Positions 1-9,590 are shown, counted from the first letter of the stretch. The stretch: 64,000 bases of DNA from Cellulosimicrobium cellulans (GCF_006539945.1 NZ_BJNZ01000020.1:17472-81471), one strand, 5' to 3'. Numbers and translations are program-made. The notes: a model not told the origin generated them from the sequence alone.

Positions 1-259
1 CGAAGTCCGTCTCGGAGTTGAGCTCGATGAGCGTCGCGACCTGGCCACCCTCGGTGTCGCGGATGTCGACGGCGATGAGGCCCTCGGAGGTCGAGCGGCC
101 CTCGCGCTTGGCGACGCCCTTCAGACCCTTGACGCGGATGATCTCGAGCGCCTTCTCCGCGTCGCCGTCCGCCTCGTCGAGAGCCTTCTTGACGTCGAGC
201 ATGCCGGCGCCGGTGCGCTCGCGCAGGGCCTTGATGTCAGCGGCGGTGTAGTTCGCCAT
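1..259 (-). CDS. tsf: Elongation factor Ts, N-terminal part (cut by window edge)
   Basis: Guanine-nucleotide exchange factor that recycles EF-Tu during translation elongation in the cytosol. Only the first 86 residues are inside the window. They open [19 protein letters not shown], followed by the MLDVKKAL helix of the UBA-like N-terminal domain that contacts EF-Tu, and reach the IELNSETDF stretch at the start of the core domain. The ATG at 259 follows GAGG at a normal ribosome-binding distance. It lies 132 bp downstream of rpsB on the same strand, the usual rpsB-tsf order, with a strong hairpin between them that may lower read-through. No defect is visible. Confidence 0.97.
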   Translation of the reverse strand, partial: MANYTAADIKALRERTGAGMLDVKKALDEADGDAEKALEIIRVKGLKGVAKREGRSTSEGLIAVDIRDTEGGQVATLIELNSETDF

Positions 260-352
260 GATGGTTCCTCACTCGTGGTTCGTCACGGGTTCTTCGTCAC
301 GTGGACGTGCTGGTGGCACCTCGTGCGGTGCCTGTGCGACGGTGGCACGGCT

Positions 353-386
353 CGGGGTGCGCGGCGGTCGCCCGCCGCGCACCCCG
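353..386 (-). terminator. rpsB-tsf intercistronic hairpin
   Basis: A perfect 15-bp GC stem (353-367 with 372-386) with a TCGC loop begins six bases past the rpsB stop. It has no T tract, so it is probably a partial terminator or mRNA processing site that sets the ratio of S2 to EF-Ts. Confidence 0.6.
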
Positions 387-391
387 GGTCG

Positions 392-1375
392 TCACTTGGT
401 CTCGTCGGCCTCGGCGTCCGCGACCACGGCCTCCGCGTCGGCGACGACGGCAGCCTCGGCGGCGGCCTCCTCGACGACCTCGGCGGTGGCGTCGCCCGGC
501 TCCTCGGCGGCGACCTCGGCAGCAGCCTCGGCCACACCCTCGGCCGCAGCGGCCTCGACGTTCGCCTCGGCGGCCTTCTCGTCGGCCTCGAGCTGCTTCT
601 CGGCACCGGCGAGGAGCTCACGCTCCCACTCGGCGAGCGGCTCGGCCTCGGCGCCCGCCTCGGCCTCGGCACCCGAGCGGCCGGAGTGGCGCTGGAGCAG
701 ACCCTCCGCGGCAGCGTCCGCGATCACGCGGGTGAGCAGCGTCACCGAGCGGATGGCGTCGTCGTTGCCCGGGATCTTGTAGTCCACGACGTCGGGGTCG
801 CAGTTGGTGTCGAGGATCGCGACGATCGGGATGTTGAGCTTGCGCGCCTCGTCGACCGCGAGGTGCTCCTTGTTCGTGTCGACGATCCACACGGCGGAGG
901 GGACCTTCGCCATGTCGCGGATGCCGCCGAGCGTGCGGGCGAGCTTGTCCTTCTCGCGACGCAGGACGAGGAGCTCCTTCTTGGTCAGGCCGGAGCCCGC
1001 GACGTCGTCGAAGTCGATCTCCTCGAGCTCCTTGAGGCGCTGGAGACGCTTGTGCACCGTGGTGAAGTTGGTGAGCATGCCGCCGAGCCAGCGGTGGTTC
1101 ACGTAGGGCATGCCGACGCGCGCGGCCTGCTCGGCCACGGGCTCCTGGGCCTGCTTCTTGGTGCCGACGAACAGGATGGAGCCGCCGTGCGCGACGGTCT
1201 CCTTGACGAACTCGTACGCGCGGTCGATGTACGACAGCGACTGCTGGAGGTCGACGATGTAGATGCCGTTGCGCTCGGTGAAGATGAAACGCTTCATCTT
1301 CGGGTTCCAACGGCGGGTCTGGTGCCCGAAGTGGACACCGCTCTCGAGGAGCTGGCGCATGGTCACGACGGCCAT
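392..1375 (-). CDS. rpsB: 30S ribosomal protein S2
   Basis: Small-subunit ribosomal protein S2, 327 residues. The start [19 protein letters not shown] is the family N-terminus, and [11 protein letters not shown] and FVGTKKQAQ are further S2 signatures. The ATG at 1375 follows AAAGGA at 6 nt, so the longer open frame upstream is not coding. The S2 fold ends near residue 235. The last 90 or so residues are an acidic Ala/Glu-rich low-complexity tail, longer than in most bacteria but of a kind often seen in high-GC actinobacteria. It leads the rpsB-tsf operon, and a -10-like TAGACT at 1690-1695 would give a leader of about 300 nt. Confidence 0.98.
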   Translation of the reverse strand: MAVVTMRQLLESGVHFGHQTRRWNPKMKRFIFTERNGIYIVDLQQSLSYIDRAYEFVKETVAHGGSILFVGTKKQAQEPVAEQAARVGMPYVNHRWLGGMLTNFTTVHKRLQRLKELEEIDFDDVAGSGLTKKELLVLRREKDKLARTLGGIRDMAKVPSAVWIVDTNKEHLAVDEARKLNIPIVAILDTNCDPDVVDYKIPGNDDAIRSVTLLTRVIADAAAEGLLQRHSGRSGAEAEAGAEAEPLAEWERELLAGAEKQLEADEKAAEANVEAAAAEGVAEAAAEVAAEEPGDATAEVVEEAAAEAAVVADAEAVVADAEADETK

Positions 1376-1808
1376 GACACGTCCTTTCGCCGTGCGGCCC
1401 GGGATCCACCCGGTGCGCGCACGCTTCTGGCGGCCCCTCCCGGAGGACGGACCGCGGTGCGGTTGTCGGTGACGACCCTGGTGGTCGCACCCCTGGCGCC
1501 ACCCGTGCCGACGCCTGCGACGCACCGTTCGAGCAGGTGCGGGCAGGACCGACGTCGGACGCGGCCCCGCCCGGACCGGCAGAGCCGGGAGGACGGGCGA
1601 GGACGTGACGCGCGAAGTCGACCGGCTCCGTCCTCGGCCGAGGTGGTCACCTCGGGCCGGGCACGGCGAACGCGCCGGTCGCAGCGGCAAGTCTACCCGA
1701 CCGCAGGGCCGACCACAGTCGCCGGTCCGGGTCGCCGCCAGGGCCCGTCGTCCACAGGCCGCAAGCCCCGGCTGCCCGACGCAGGCCCGCGTCGGGCACG
1801 CTGGCGCG
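1376..1808. promoter_or_regulatory. rpsB leader / intergenic region, divergent from the M23 peptidase gene
   Basis: 433 bases without a supported gene. On the minus strand TAGACT (1690-1695) is a plausible -10 for rpsB, with no good -35. It would give an S2 mRNA leader of about 300 nt that could host S2 autoregulation (inference). The frames open here are very Arg/Pro-rich and look like GC-driven shadows. On the plus strand CACGCT ends 6 nt before the peptidase ATG and could be its -10 for a leaderless transcript. Confidence 0.45.
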
Positions 1809-2384
1809 ATGGCTCACGACCGTGCCCCTGCGACGACCCGACCGCGTGCGGTCGCCCTCGTGCTGTCCGCGCTCCTGCTCGTCCTCCCCCCTGCCGCGTC
1901 CGCCACGACGGACGGGAGTGGTGAGGTCACCTCGGCCGCGTCCCCCGGCTGGGTGCCGCCGCTCGACCGCACGCTCGAGGCGCTCGGCGTGCTCGCGCCG
2001 TTCGACCCGCCGCTGCAGGACTGGCTGCCCGGTCATCGGGGCGTCGACCTCGCCGCTGCCGCCGGGGAGCCCGTCCTGGCCCCGGCGCCGGGGGTCGTCA
2101 CGTTCACCGGTCCCGTCGCGGGGCGCGACGTGGTCGTCGTCACGCACGACGACGGCCTGCGCACGTCGCTCGAGCCGGTCACCGGCTCGGCACCTCGAGG
2201 AACGCGCGTCGCCGCGGGCGACGTCGTCGGGACCGTGCAGGGCTCCGACGGCGAGCCCGTCGCGAGCCACTGCGCGGCCACCTGCGTGCACTGGGGCGTG
2301 CGGCGGGGCCAGCGTTACGTCGACCCGCTCGCGCTGCTCGGCGAGCGTCCCCCGATCGTGCTGCTCCCGCTCGGGGAGCCGTGA
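1809..2384 (+). CDS. Secreted M23-family (LytM-like) peptidase
   Basis: 191-residue protein with a cleavable signal peptide (hydrophobic core [17 protein letters not shown], about residues 14-32) and a single M23 domain, expected to act on peptidoglycan cross-bridges outside the membrane. The HRGVD motif supplies the first two zinc ligands. In the second motif, usually HxH, the first His is replaced by Cys (CVHWGV), a variant I recall from other actinobacterial M23 proteins of this locus. The metal site could be intact while catalysis is altered. It stands alone on the plus strand between rpsB and xerC, both on the minus strand. The ATG at 1809 is chosen because the signal peptide starts there. 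Confidence 0.85.
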   Translation: MAHDRAPATTRPRAVALVLSALLLVLPPAASATTDGSGEVTSAASPGWVPPLDRTLEALGVLAPFDPPLQDWLPGHRGVDLAAAAGEPVLAPAPGVVTFTGPVAGRDVVVVTHDDGLRTSLEPVTGSAPRGTRVAAGDVVGTVQGSDGEPVASHCAATCVHWGVRRGQRYVDPLALLGERPPIVLLPLGEP

Positions 2385-2406
2385 CCGGACGACGGCGGCC
2401 CGGGGC

Positions 2407-3378
2407 TCAGGCGCGCGGGAAGGCCTGCTCGAACGAGCTGCGCAGCCGCTCGGCCGTCACGTGGGTGTAGCGCTGCGTCGTCGCGAGCGACGAGTGCCCG
2501 AGGATCTCCTGCACGCTGCGCAGGTCGGACCCGCCGGCGAGGAGGTGCGTCGCGGCGCTGTGCCGCAGGTCGTGCGGGGCGACGTCGTCGACCCCGGCGG
2601 CGAGCGCGAGGCGGTGCACGACGTCGCGCACCTGCCGCTGCCCCCACCGACCGCCGCGGTCCCCGACGAGGAGGGCCGCGCCCGACCGCTCCGTGACGAG
2701 CGCCGGCCGCCCCGTGTCCAGCCAGCGGGTCACGGCCCGGGCCGCCGGGACGCCGAACGGCACGACCCGCTCCTTGTCCCCCTTGCCGAGCACCCGGACG
2801 ACCCGCTGCGACAGGTCCACGTCGTCCACGTCGATCCCCGCGAGCTCCCCCACCCGGATCCCGGCCCCGTACAACAGCTCGGCGGCGGCCCACTCGCGCA
2901 GCCGGGCCGGCTCGCCCTCGCCCGCCGCCTCCCGGGCGGCGTCGAGGAGCCGTCCCGCGGCGTCGGCCGTGAGCACGGTCGGCAGGGTGCGCGGGACGCG
3001 CGGGCTCGCGAGGCGTGCGGCGGGGTCCGCCGTGACGCGTCCGGTCCGGCGCGCCCAGTCGAAGAACGCCCGTGCGGCGGCGCCGCGCCGCGCGAGCGTC
3101 GCCCGGGCGAGCCCGCGCTCCGACTGCTCCGTCAGCCAAGCACGCAGGGCCGCGAGGTCGACGTCCTGCGGCGACGTCGCGCCGTGCCGGGCGGCATGGC
3201 CCAGCAGCGCCTCGACGTCGCCCGTGTACGCGCGCACCGTGTGCGCGGACGAGCCCTGCGCGACCTCGAGATAGGTCCCGAAGTCCGCGAGCGCCGCGTC
3301 GAGCGCCGGCGGCAGGGCGTCGGGCCGGCCTTCGTCCGGTGCGTCGGCGGCTGCGTCAGGACGGGTCGGGCGGGTCAT
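2407..3378 (-). CDS. xerC: Tyrosine recombinase XerC
   Basis: Site-specific recombinase that with XerD resolves chromosome dimers at dif during division. At 323 residues it has the normal length. The N-terminal SAM-like core-binding domain (about 25-115) is followed by the catalytic domain with all expected residues: Arg175, Lys199, His269, Arg272, His295 and nucleophile Tyr304 (RYTHV). The ATG at 3378 has GAGACT 6 nt upstream, which fits a leaderless start. A long frame running upstream across dprA is spurious. It is the last of the minus-strand dprA/comM neighbourhood. Since this is the chromosomal housekeeping locus, the dif recombinase role is preferred over a phage integrase. Confidence 0.93.
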   Translation of the reverse strand: MTRPTRPDAAADAPDEGRPDALPPALDAALADFGTYLEVAQGSSAHTVRAYTGDVEALLGHAARHGATSPQDVDLAALRAWLTEQSERGLARATLARRGAAARAFFDWARRTGRVTADPAARLASPRVPRTLPTVLTADAAGRLLDAAREAAGEGEPARLREWAAAELLYGAGIRVGELAGIDVDDVDLSQRVVRVLGKGDKERVVPFGVPAARAVTRWLDTGRPALVTERSGAALLVGDRGGRWGQRQVRDVVHRLALAAGVDDVAPHDLRHSAATHLLAGGSDLRSVQEILGHSSLATTQRYTHVTAERLRSSFEQAFPRA

Positions 3379-3384
3379 CCCCTC

Positions 3385-3390
3385 AGTCTC
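3385..3390 (-). promoter_or_regulatory. Candidate -10 box of leaderless xerC
   Basis: GAGACT on the minus strand ends exactly 6 nt before the xerC ATG. The same hexamer at the same spacing precedes ftsY. Confidence 0.4.
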
Positions 3391-3470
3391 GCGCGCGGTA
3401 CCGCAGGACTGCCGGAGGCGCTCCGGCCCGTCCCCCCTGCCCGCCGCCGTGACGCACCTGGCCGGCCTCC

Positions 3471-4808
3471 TCACCCCGCGCGCACGCGCCGCCACCCCCC
3501 GGGCGTCCGCTCGGCCAGGCCGCGGATCTCGAGACGCCCGAGGGCACCGACGACCTCCGAGACGGCAAGCCCGGCCGACCGGGCGACCGCGTCCGTCGGT
3601 GCGCCCGAGCGCAGCGGCAGGGCGTCCCACGTCCGGGTCTCGACGGCGTCGAGCCCGTCGTACGCGGCGTCGCGCGGCGCCCTGCGCGTCCCCGCGGCCG
3701 GGGCCGCCGGCGCCGCGTCCCGCGCCAGCGCCCCGGCCAGCTCCGCGACCTCGTCGGCGTCGGTGACGCACACGGCGGCACCGTCGCGCAGGAGCCGGTG
3801 GCAGCCGGTCGACGCCATGGAGGTCACGGGTCCGGGGACCGCGCCGACCGGTCGGGAGAGCTCGGCGGCGCGCACCGCCGTGCTCAGCGACCCGGAGCGC
3901 CAGGCCGCCTCCACGACCACGGTCGCACCCGCGAACGCCGCGATGAGCCGGTTGCGCAGGAGGAAGCGGACCCGGCTGGGCACGGAGCCCGGCGGGACCT
4001 CCGACACCACGGCGCCGCCGGTGCCCACGACGGCCCGGAGGAGCTCGGTGTTGCCGGCCGGGTAGAGCCGGTCCACCCCGCCCGCGAGGAACGCGACCGT
4101 CGGCGCGGACGACACCAGCGCGGCGCGGTGCGCCGCGGCGTCGATGCCGTACGCCCCTCCGGAGACGACCGTGAACCCGCGCGCCGCGAGTCCCGAGGCG
4201 ATCTCCCCCGTCACGTGGCGCCCGTAGTCCGTGCAGGCGCGTGCCCCCACCACCGCCACGGACCGCGCCGCGAGCTCCGCCAGGCGGTCCGACCCACGGA
4301 CCCACAGCGCGAGCGGACGGACCGCCCCGAGGTCGTCGATCGCCGTGGGCCACCCCGGGTCGCCCGGGACGACGAGCGAGCCGTCGAGCCGTTCCAGCAC
4401 GTGGAGCTCGCGGCGCGGGTCGAGGCCGTCGAGCCGCGGCGCCCAGCGCGCGACGGCGCGCAGGAGCCGCGCGACGGGTCCGGCCCGTGCGCCGCGGACG
4501 GGGGCGCGCGGGTCGTCGGTCGGCACCGCACCGATCCCGGTCACCCCGAGCAGCCCGTCCAGCCCCTCTCGGTCGCCGTCGGCGCCGTCCGCGAGCCCGA
4601 CGAGCTCCCGGCGGGCCCGGGCCGGGTCGTTCACCGCCCCGACGAGCCAGGCGAGCGCTGCCGAGGCCCCGAGCTGCTCGACGAGCGCGACCGCGACCTC
4701 GTCCCCCGGCTCCGCCAGGCGCGACCACGCCGCCCGGGCGAGCCGGTCGTCGGTGACGTCGAACGCCGGGCGCACGGGTGTCGTCGGACCCGCGTGGCGC
4801 TCAGCCAC
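3471..4808 (-). CDS. dprA: DNA-processing protein DprA (Smf)
   Basis: Single-stranded-DNA-binding RecA loader of natural transformation. In actinobacteria without known competence its role is less clear. 445 residues: a helical N-terminal region (1-100), a Rossmann-fold core with VVGARACTDYGR, VSGGAYGIDAAAHRAAL and the SEVPPG...FLLRNRLIA region, and a winged-helix C-terminus. The GTG at 4808 is preferred because it overlaps the comM stop (GTGGCTGA), implying translational coupling. The open frame extends a few codons further upstream inside comM. Linked to comM and yraN, as in many genomes. Confidence 0.92.
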   Translation of the reverse strand: MAERHAGPTTPVRPAFDVTDDRLARAAWSRLAEPGDEVAVALVEQLGASAALAWLVGAVNDPARARRELVGLADGADGDREGLDGLLGVTGIGAVPTDDPRAPVRGARAGPVARLLRAVARWAPRLDGLDPRRELHVLERLDGSLVVPGDPGWPTAIDDLGAVRPLALWVRGSDRLAELAARSVAVVGARACTDYGRHVTGEIASGLAARGFTVVSGGAYGIDAAAHRAALVSSAPTVAFLAGGVDRLYPAGNTELLRAVVGTGGAVVSEVPPGSVPSRVRFLLRNRLIAAFAGATVVVEAAWRSGSLSTAVRAAELSRPVGAVPGPVTSMASTGCHRLLRDGAAVCVTDADEVAELAGALARDAAPAAPAAGTRRAPRDAAYDGLDAVETRTWDALPLRSGAPTDAVARSAGLAVSEVVGALGRLEIRGLAERTPGGWRRVRAG

Positions 4809-6339
4809 GGTAGCCCCGCGTCCGGAGGGCGAGCCCGGCACCGACGTCGGCGCGCGTGGGCGCGGCGTGCCCGGCGAGGTCGGCGACGGTCCAGGCGAGG
4901 CGCAGCACGCGGTCCGCTCCTCGCAGGCTCAGGGTGCCGCGGTCGAGCGCGGTGTCGACGTCCGTGAGCAGGCCCGGGTCGGGACCGAGCCGGTCGCGAA
5001 GCCAGGTGCCGGGCACCTCGGCGTTCGTCCGCCACGGGGTACCGACGAGTCGGGAGGCCGCCGTCTCCCTGGCGCCGGCGACGCGCCGCGCGACCGCGGC
5101 GCTCGGCTCCGGCCGCGCGGCGCCGGCCCGCTCGACCCGGGTGACGGGCCGGACCTCGACCTGGACGTCGACCCGGTCGAGGAGCGGGCCGGACAGCCGG
5201 CCGAAGTAGCGGCGCTGCGCGACGGGCGAGCACGTGCACTCGAGACCCTTGCCGACGCCCTTGCCGCACGGGCAGGGGTTCGCCGCGAGGACGAGCTGGA
5301 AGCGCGCGGGGTACCGCGCCGTCCCACCGGCCCGGTGGATGACGAGCTCGCCGTGCTCGAGCGGCTGGCGCAGGGTCTGGAGCACGCGCGCCCCGAACTC
5401 CGGCGCCTCGTCCAGGAAGAGGACCCCACGATGGGCGCGCGACGCGGCGCCAGGACGGGGCAGGCCGCTGCCGCCCCCGACGATCGCCGCCGGTGTGGCC
5501 GTGTGGTGCGGGTCCTCGTACGGCGGACGGCGTACGAGGCCGGTGCCGGGATCGAACACCCCGGCGACCGAGTGGACGGCCGTCACCTCGACGGCCTCGC
5601 CCTCCGTGAGGTCGGGCAGGATCCCGGGCAGCCGCGACGCGAGCATCGTCTTGCCCGCGCCCGGCGCCCCGACGAGCAGGAGGTGATGACCTCCCGCGGC
5701 CGCGACCTCGAGCGCGTGCCGTGCCTCGTCCTGACCCACGACGTCCGCGAGGTCCCCCGGCAGCGGGCGCACCGCGGCAGGTCGCGGCACCACGACCGGG
5801 GACGTGGCACCGCCCGGGTCGTCGAGCGACGCCCCGTGGAGCCGAGCGACGTCCGCCAGGGTCGTCGCCCCCACGACGCGCGCACCGGGGACCAGCCGGG
5901 CCTCCTCGACGTCGGCCGCAGGCACGACGACCTCCTGGAACCCGGCCGCGACGGCCGCCGCCACCGCGGGCAGGACGCCGCGCACGGGCTGGAGGCGGCC
6001 GTCGAGGCCCAGCTCGCCGAGGTGCACCACGTCCTCCACGGCGCGTACCGGGACGACCTGGGCGCCGGCGAGGAGCGCGACCGCGATCGCGAGGTCGAAG
6101 CCCGTGCCGGACTTGGGGAGCGCGGCGGGCGAGAGGTTGATCGTGATCTTCCGCTGCGGCCACGGGATGCCCGACGACGTGACGGCCGCACGCACGCGGT
6201 CCCTCGACTCGCTGAGCGCCGCGTCCGGGAGCCCGACGAGCACGAACCCGGGCACCGAGGCCGCGAGGTGCGCCTGCACCTCGACGACATGGCCCGAGAG
6301 CCCGATGAGCGCGACGGCCCGGGTCGTGCCGAGGCCCAT
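4801..6339 (-). CDS. comM: YifB/ComM family Mg-chelatase-like AAA+ ATPase
   Basis: Hexameric DNA helicase that promotes branch migration during integration of incoming DNA (known for ComM of naturally competent bacteria). 512 residues: an N-terminal Lon-protease-like ChlI domain (MGLGTTRAVALIGLSGHVVE and following), then the Mg-chelatase AAA+ module with Walker A GAPGAGKTMLASRLPG and Walker B GVLFLDEAPEF, a CxxxCxxG-type cysteine cluster (NPCPCGKG) and a C-terminal helical lid. The ATG at 6339 shares its A with the TGA of yraN, and the 3' end overlaps dprA by 8 nt, so yraN-comM-dprA are translated as a coupled unit. Confidence 0.94.
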   Translation of the reverse strand: MGLGTTRAVALIGLSGHVVEVQAHLAASVPGFVLVGLPDAALSESRDRVRAAVTSSGIPWPQRKITINLSPAALPKSGTGFDLAIAVALLAGAQVVPVRAVEDVVHLGELGLDGRLQPVRGVLPAVAAAVAAGFQEVVVPAADVEEARLVPGARVVGATTLADVARLHGASLDDPGGATSPVVVPRPAAVRPLPGDLADVVGQDEARHALEVAAAGGHHLLLVGAPGAGKTMLASRLPGILPDLTEGEAVEVTAVHSVAGVFDPGTGLVRRPPYEDPHHTATPAAIVGGGSGLPRPGAASRAHRGVLFLDEAPEFGARVLQTLRQPLEHGELVIHRAGGTARYPARFQLVLAANPCPCGKGVGKGLECTCSPVAQRRYFGRLSGPLLDRVDVQVEVRPVTRVERAGAARPEPSAAVARRVAGARETAASRLVGTPWRTNAEVPGTWLRDRLGPDPGLLTDVDTALDRGTLSLRGADRVLRLAWTVADLAGHAAPTRADVGAGLALRTRGYRG

Positions 6340-6698
6340 CAGGCGCTCACCCCGACGAGGTGCTCCACCTGCGCGGCACCCGCCCGCGCCACGAGCACGG
6401 CGACGACGTCGATGCGGACCGACCGCGCGCGCACGTCGTGGGTCGCGAGCCACTCCCCCGTGAGCCGACGCAGGCGACCGAGCTTCGCGGGCGTCACGGC
6501 CTGGGCGGGGTGCCCGAAGCCGGTGCCACGACGCGTCTTCACCTCGACGGCGACCAGCACGTCCCCGTCGAGCGCGACGACGTCGAGCTCGCCGCGCGTC
6601 CCGCGCCAGTTGCGGTCGAGCAGGGTCCACCCCGCCTCGACCAGGTGGGCCGCGGCCACCCTCTCCCCGTACCGCCCGACGGCGTCCTTCGCTCCCAT
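6339..6698 (-). CDS. YraN/UPF0102 family endonuclease-like protein
   Basis: 119 residues with the full UPF0102 domain: GRYGERVAAAHL, LDRNWRGTRGELDVVALDGD and VAVEVKTRRG. The E...D...ExK arrangement is that of restriction-endonuclease-like (Holliday-junction resolvase-type) nucleases. The cellular role is not settled. The ATG at 6698 is favoured over an earlier in-frame start because GGAGGTGAGCCC lies directly before it, an ideal ribosome-binding site. Its stop overlaps the comM start. Confidence 0.9.
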   Translation of the reverse strand: MGAKDAVGRYGERVAAAHLVEAGWTLLDRNWRGTRGELDVVALDGDVLVAVEVKTRRGTGFGHPAQAVTPAKLGRLRRLTGEWLATHDVRARSVRIDVVAVLVARAGAAQVEHLVGVSA

Positions 6699-6812
6699 GG
6701 GCTCACCTCCGCCGCCCACCATGGGCGACGGGGAGGACGCGGCGCCAGGGACCGGCGACCGCCTGTGGACGGGGCCGTCAGGAAGCCGTCCTGTGGACGG
6801 CCAGGACCGTGG

Positions 6813-7112
6813 TCAGAGCTGGAGCTCTGCCTTCGCGAGCTCCTCGACGTTGACGTCCTTGAAGGTCACGACGCGCACCGACTTCACGAAACGTGCGGAC
6901 CGGTACACGTCCCACACCCACGCGTCGGCGAGCCGCAGCTCGAAGTACACCTCGCCCGCGGCGGAACGCACCTGGAGGTCCACCTGGTTCGCCAGGTAGA
7001 AGCGACGTTCGGTCTCCACCACGTAGGAGAACAGGCCCACCACGTCGCGGTACTCGCGGTACAGCGCGAGCTCCATCTCGGTCTCGTAGTTCTCGAGGTC
7101 TTCGGCGCTCAC
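6813..7112 (-). CDS. DUF2469 family conserved actinobacterial protein
   Basis: 99-residue protein of the actinobacterial DUF2469 family, function unknown. The family N-terminus (SAEDLENYETEMELALYREY) follows a GTG at 7112, preceded by GGAGGC. A CATGAT hexamer 6 nt upstream could alternatively serve as a leaderless -10. The predicted fold is compact alpha/beta with many aromatic residues and no membrane segment. It sits between rnhB and yraN as in other actinobacteria, which supports the assignment but not a function. Confidence 0.9.
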   Translation of the reverse strand: MSAEDLENYETEMELALYREYRDVVGLFSYVVETERRFYLANQVDLQVRSAAGEVYFELRLADAWVWDVYRSARFVKSVRVVTFKDVNVEELAKAELQL

Positions 7113-7149
7113 GCCTCCATCATGGACCATCGAGCGCTCGGCGCCCGCC

Positions 7150-8016
7150 TCAGCTCGTGGGCAGGGCGGCGTCCGGGTCGAGCTCGAGGACGTCGACCGG
7201 CTCCCCGTACGCGGGGGTGTCGAGACCCTCGTCGCCCCGCTCGGGCAGCCGCCAGGAGCGGCGGTGCTGCGGCGTCGGGCCGTGCTCGCGCAGGGCCTCG
7301 ACGTGCGCCGCTGCGCCGTAGCCCTTGTTCTGGTCCCACCCGAAGGCGGGGTACTGCCGTGCGAGGCTGGTCATGAGACCGTCGCGCTCCGTCTTCGCGA
7401 GGACGCTCGCCGCGGCGACCGAGGCGCACTGGAGGTCGGCCTTGACCAGCGTGCGCACCCGCGGGTCGACGAGCCGCTCGTCGTCGTGCGGGTCGAGGTC
7501 GAACGCCTCGAAGAGGTCCACCGCCGAGGGACGGCTCAACCAGTCGTGCTTGCCGTCCAGGAGGACGGCGTCGACGTCGCCGACCGTGCGGCGCACCTGG
7601 GCGAGCGCCCGGCGGCCCGCGAGGCGCAGCGCACCGACGATGCCGTGCGCGTCGATCTCGGCGGGACCGGCGTGGCCCACGGCCCAGGCGACGGACCATG
7701 CGCGCGCGAGCGGCACGAGGGCCTCCCGCGCGGCCGCGGTGAGCAGCTTGGAGTCGGTGAGGCCGGGCGGGCAGGGCTTCGTCGCGAGGTCGACGACAAC
7801 GACGCCCACCGAGACCGGCCCGGCGAGCGCTCCGCGACCGACCTCGTCCATGCCGGCGACGAGCCGGGCGCCGTCGCGCAGCATCGCGCGCTCCTGCCGG
7901 AGGTCCGGGCGGCGCCGTGCAGGGGCACGACGCACGCGCGCCGGGGCGGCGGAGGGCGCGGCGGGCGCCGAGGCCGGCACCGGACCGGCGGGAGGAGCGA
8001 CCGCGTCCAGCGTCAC
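7150..8016 (-). CDS. rnhB: Ribonuclease HII
   Basis: Cleaves the RNA strand of RNA-DNA hybrids and removes single misincorporated ribonucleotides from DNA. 288 residues, longer than typical because of an Ala/Pro-rich N-terminal extension of about 45 residues. The catalytic core starts at [16 protein letters not shown] with acidic residues Asp57 and Glu58. Further signatures are [15 protein letters not shown] and [17 protein letters not shown]. The ATG at 8016 overlaps the lepB stop (ATGA), so it is coupled to signal peptidase I. Confidence 0.95.
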   Translation of the reverse strand: MTLDAVAPPAGPVPASAPAAPSAAPARVRRAPARRRPDLRQERAMLRDGARLVAGMDEVGRGALAGPVSVGVVVVDLATKPCPPGLTDSKLLTAAAREALVPLARAWSVAWAVGHAGPAEIDAHGIVGALRLAGRRALAQVRRTVGDVDAVLLDGKHDWLSRPSAVDLFEAFDLDPHDDERLVDPRVRTLVKADLQCASVAAASVLAKTERDGLMTSLARQYPAFGWDQNKGYGAAAHVEALREHGPTPQHRRSWRLPERGDEGLDTPAYGEPVDVLELDPDAALPTS

Positions 8017-8816
8017 GGCTCCACCTCGGGCACGTCGGCGAACACGTCGCCGGGGTTGCGCAGCAGGCCCAGGTGGGACAGCGGCCAGACCTTGACGAAC
8101 GCCGTCCCCACGACGTTGCCCATCGGCACGAACCCGCCCCCGGGCTTGCCCGTGTTGTACCGGGAGTCCGCCGAGTTCTGCCGGTTGTCACCCATGACGA
8201 ACAGCATGTCCTCCGGCACCGTCCGATCGAACGGGTCCTGGCTGGGGATCGAGCCGGGCTTGATGTACGTCTCGTCGATCGACACCCCGTTGACGCTCAC
8301 CCGACCCTCCGCGTCGCAGCACACCACGTGATCACCCGGCGTGCCGACCACCCGCTTGATGAGGTGCTCACCGGTGTCCTGCGGCAGCAGACCGACGAAG
8401 GTCAGCGCCGCGCGCACCGCCTCCGACACCGGGCTCTCCTCCTGCGGCACCGGCGGCGGCAACCACCCGCCCGGGTCCTTGAACACCACGACGTCACCCC
8501 GGTGCACGTCGAACGCACCCGGCACGAGCCGGGACACCATCACCCGGTCGCCCTCGACCAGCGTGTCCTCCATCGACGCGCTCGGGATGAAGAACGCCTG
8601 CACCAGGAACGTCTTGATGAGCAGCGAGAGCACCAGCGCGCTGACCACGATGATCGCCGTCTCGCGCAGCAGCGACGACTTCCGCGCCGGGCGCTCCGTC
8701 CGGGACGTGGCGAGGTGCTGCCCGTGCGGGGGCTCCCCGTCGTCCCGAGGGCCGAGCGCCTCACGCTCGGTGCCGGCGTCGGGATGCGGGCCGCGGGGCG
8801 GGGCGCTGTCGGTCAC
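8013..8816 (-). CDS. lepB: Signal peptidase I
   Basis: Membrane serine protease that removes signal peptides from Sec- and Tat-exported proteins. 267 residues: a cytosolic N-tail rich in Pro/Gly/Glu, one transmembrane helix (about 52-74), then the catalytic domain. Nucleophile Ser81 lies in PSASMEDTL and general base Lys154 in [24 protein letters not shown] is the conserved box near the C-terminus. The GTG start at 8816 has CATTGT ending 6 nt upstream, which suggests a leaderless transcript. lepB begins the minus-strand run lepB-rnhB, downstream of rplS and its terminator. Confidence 0.95.
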   Translation of the reverse strand: MTDSAPPRGPHPDAGTEREALGPRDDGEPPHGQHLATSRTERPARKSSLLRETAIIVVSALVLSLLIKTFLVQAFFIPSASMEDTLVEGDRVMVSRLVPGAFDVHRGDVVVFKDPGGWLPPPVPQEESPVSEAVRAALTFVGLLPQDTGEHLIKRVVGTPGDHVVCCDAEGRVSVNGVSIDETYIKPGSIPSQDPFDRTVPEDMLFVMGDNRQNSADSRYNTGKPGGGFVPMGNVVGTAFVKVWPLSHLGLLRNPGDVFADVPEVEP

Positions 8817-8822
8817 GCGTTC

Positions 8823-8828
8823 ACAATG
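8823..8828 (-). promoter_or_regulatory. Candidate -10 box of leaderless lepB
   Basis: CATTGT on the minus strand is 6 nt from the lepB GTG, with no Shine-Dalgarno sequence between them. Confidence 0.4.
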
Positions 8829-8886
8829 CCACCTCCTGCCGACTTCCGAGAAACGGACCGGCCGTCGGACCGTGCGCCCGGGGACG

Positions 8887-8923
8887 ACGACGGCGGCCGC
8901 CCCGAGGGGACGGCCGCCGTCGT
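8887..8923 (-). terminator. rplS terminator hairpin
   Basis: A perfect 13-bp stem (8887-8899 with 8911-8923) encloses an inner CCCC/GGGG pairing. It lies 33 bases past the rplS stop and separates rplS from lepB. No T run follows, which is common in actinobacteria. Confidence 0.7.
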
Positions 8924-8956
8924 TCGAGCGGAGCGGCAGTGCCTGCCGACAGCCGA

Positions 8957-9316
8957 TCAGCGAGCGGGCGCGGTGTCGCGCTTCTCCTTGATCTTCGCCT
9001 TCTTGCCGCGCAGCGCGCGGAGGTAGTACAGCTTGGCGCGACGCACGTCACCGCGCGTCACGACCTCGACCGAGTCGATGGACGGCGAGTGCACGGGGAA
9101 CGTGCGCTCGACACCCACGCCGAAGCTGATCTTGCGGACCGTGAACGTCTCGCGGACGCCGCTGCCCTGACGAGCGATGACGACGCCCTGGAACGCCTGG
9201 ACGCGGGAGCGGTTGCCCTCGACGACCTTGACGTTGACCTTGAGCGTGTCGCCGGGGCGGAACTCCGGGACGTCGCTGCGCAGCGATGCTGCGTCGACGC
9301 TGTCCAGCGTGTGCAT
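8957..9316 (-). CDS. rplS: 50S ribosomal protein L19
   Basis: Large-subunit protein at the 30S-50S interface. 119 residues, normal length. Signatures are [49 protein letters not shown] and [21 protein letters not shown]. The ATG at 9316 follows GGAGAA. It is preceded by about 270 bases without a gene and followed by a strong terminator, so it appears monocistronic, a frequent arrangement next to trmD. Confidence 0.98.
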   Translation of the reverse strand: MHTLDSVDAASLRSDVPEFRPGDTLKVNVKVVEGNRSRVQAFQGVVIARQGSGVRETFTVRKISFGVGVERTFPVHSPSIDSVEVVTRGDVRRAKLYYLRALRGKKAKIKEKRDTAPAR

Positions 9317-9522
9317 GGTGCTTCTCCTCGTCCGCCACAGGTCGGACGCGTGCTCGTGGCCCGGGCACGCCGGGCCGTCGTCGTCTGTCGGTGGGGTGTG
9401 CCGTGCTGCGCGCGTACGGTCGACCACCTCGCGGTCGTCGACCCGTCGTGCCAGTCCGCCCGAGGATCCGGGCGCGGGCTCCCCTGTGGCAGAGGTTCCG
9501 GGGCGGCACACACCGATCGACC

Positions 9523-9528
9523 ATTCTG
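9523..9528 (-). promoter_or_regulatory. Candidate rplS promoter -10
   Basis: CAGAAT within TGGCAGAATGG on the minus strand. The rpsP promoter has the related TGGCACAATG. It would place the transcript start about 200 nt before rplS, leaving an L19 leader. No clear -35 was found. Confidence 0.4.
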
Positions 9529-9590
9529 CCACATGCCGGTGACCGGCGGCAGCCTCGACCCGGCGCCCGACCCGCGCGCACCGTCGAGGG

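Noticed and set aside
2407..3378. Phage or integron integrase
   Set aside because: Normal XerC length and core sequence, conserved housekeeping position and no att-like repeats or phage genes.
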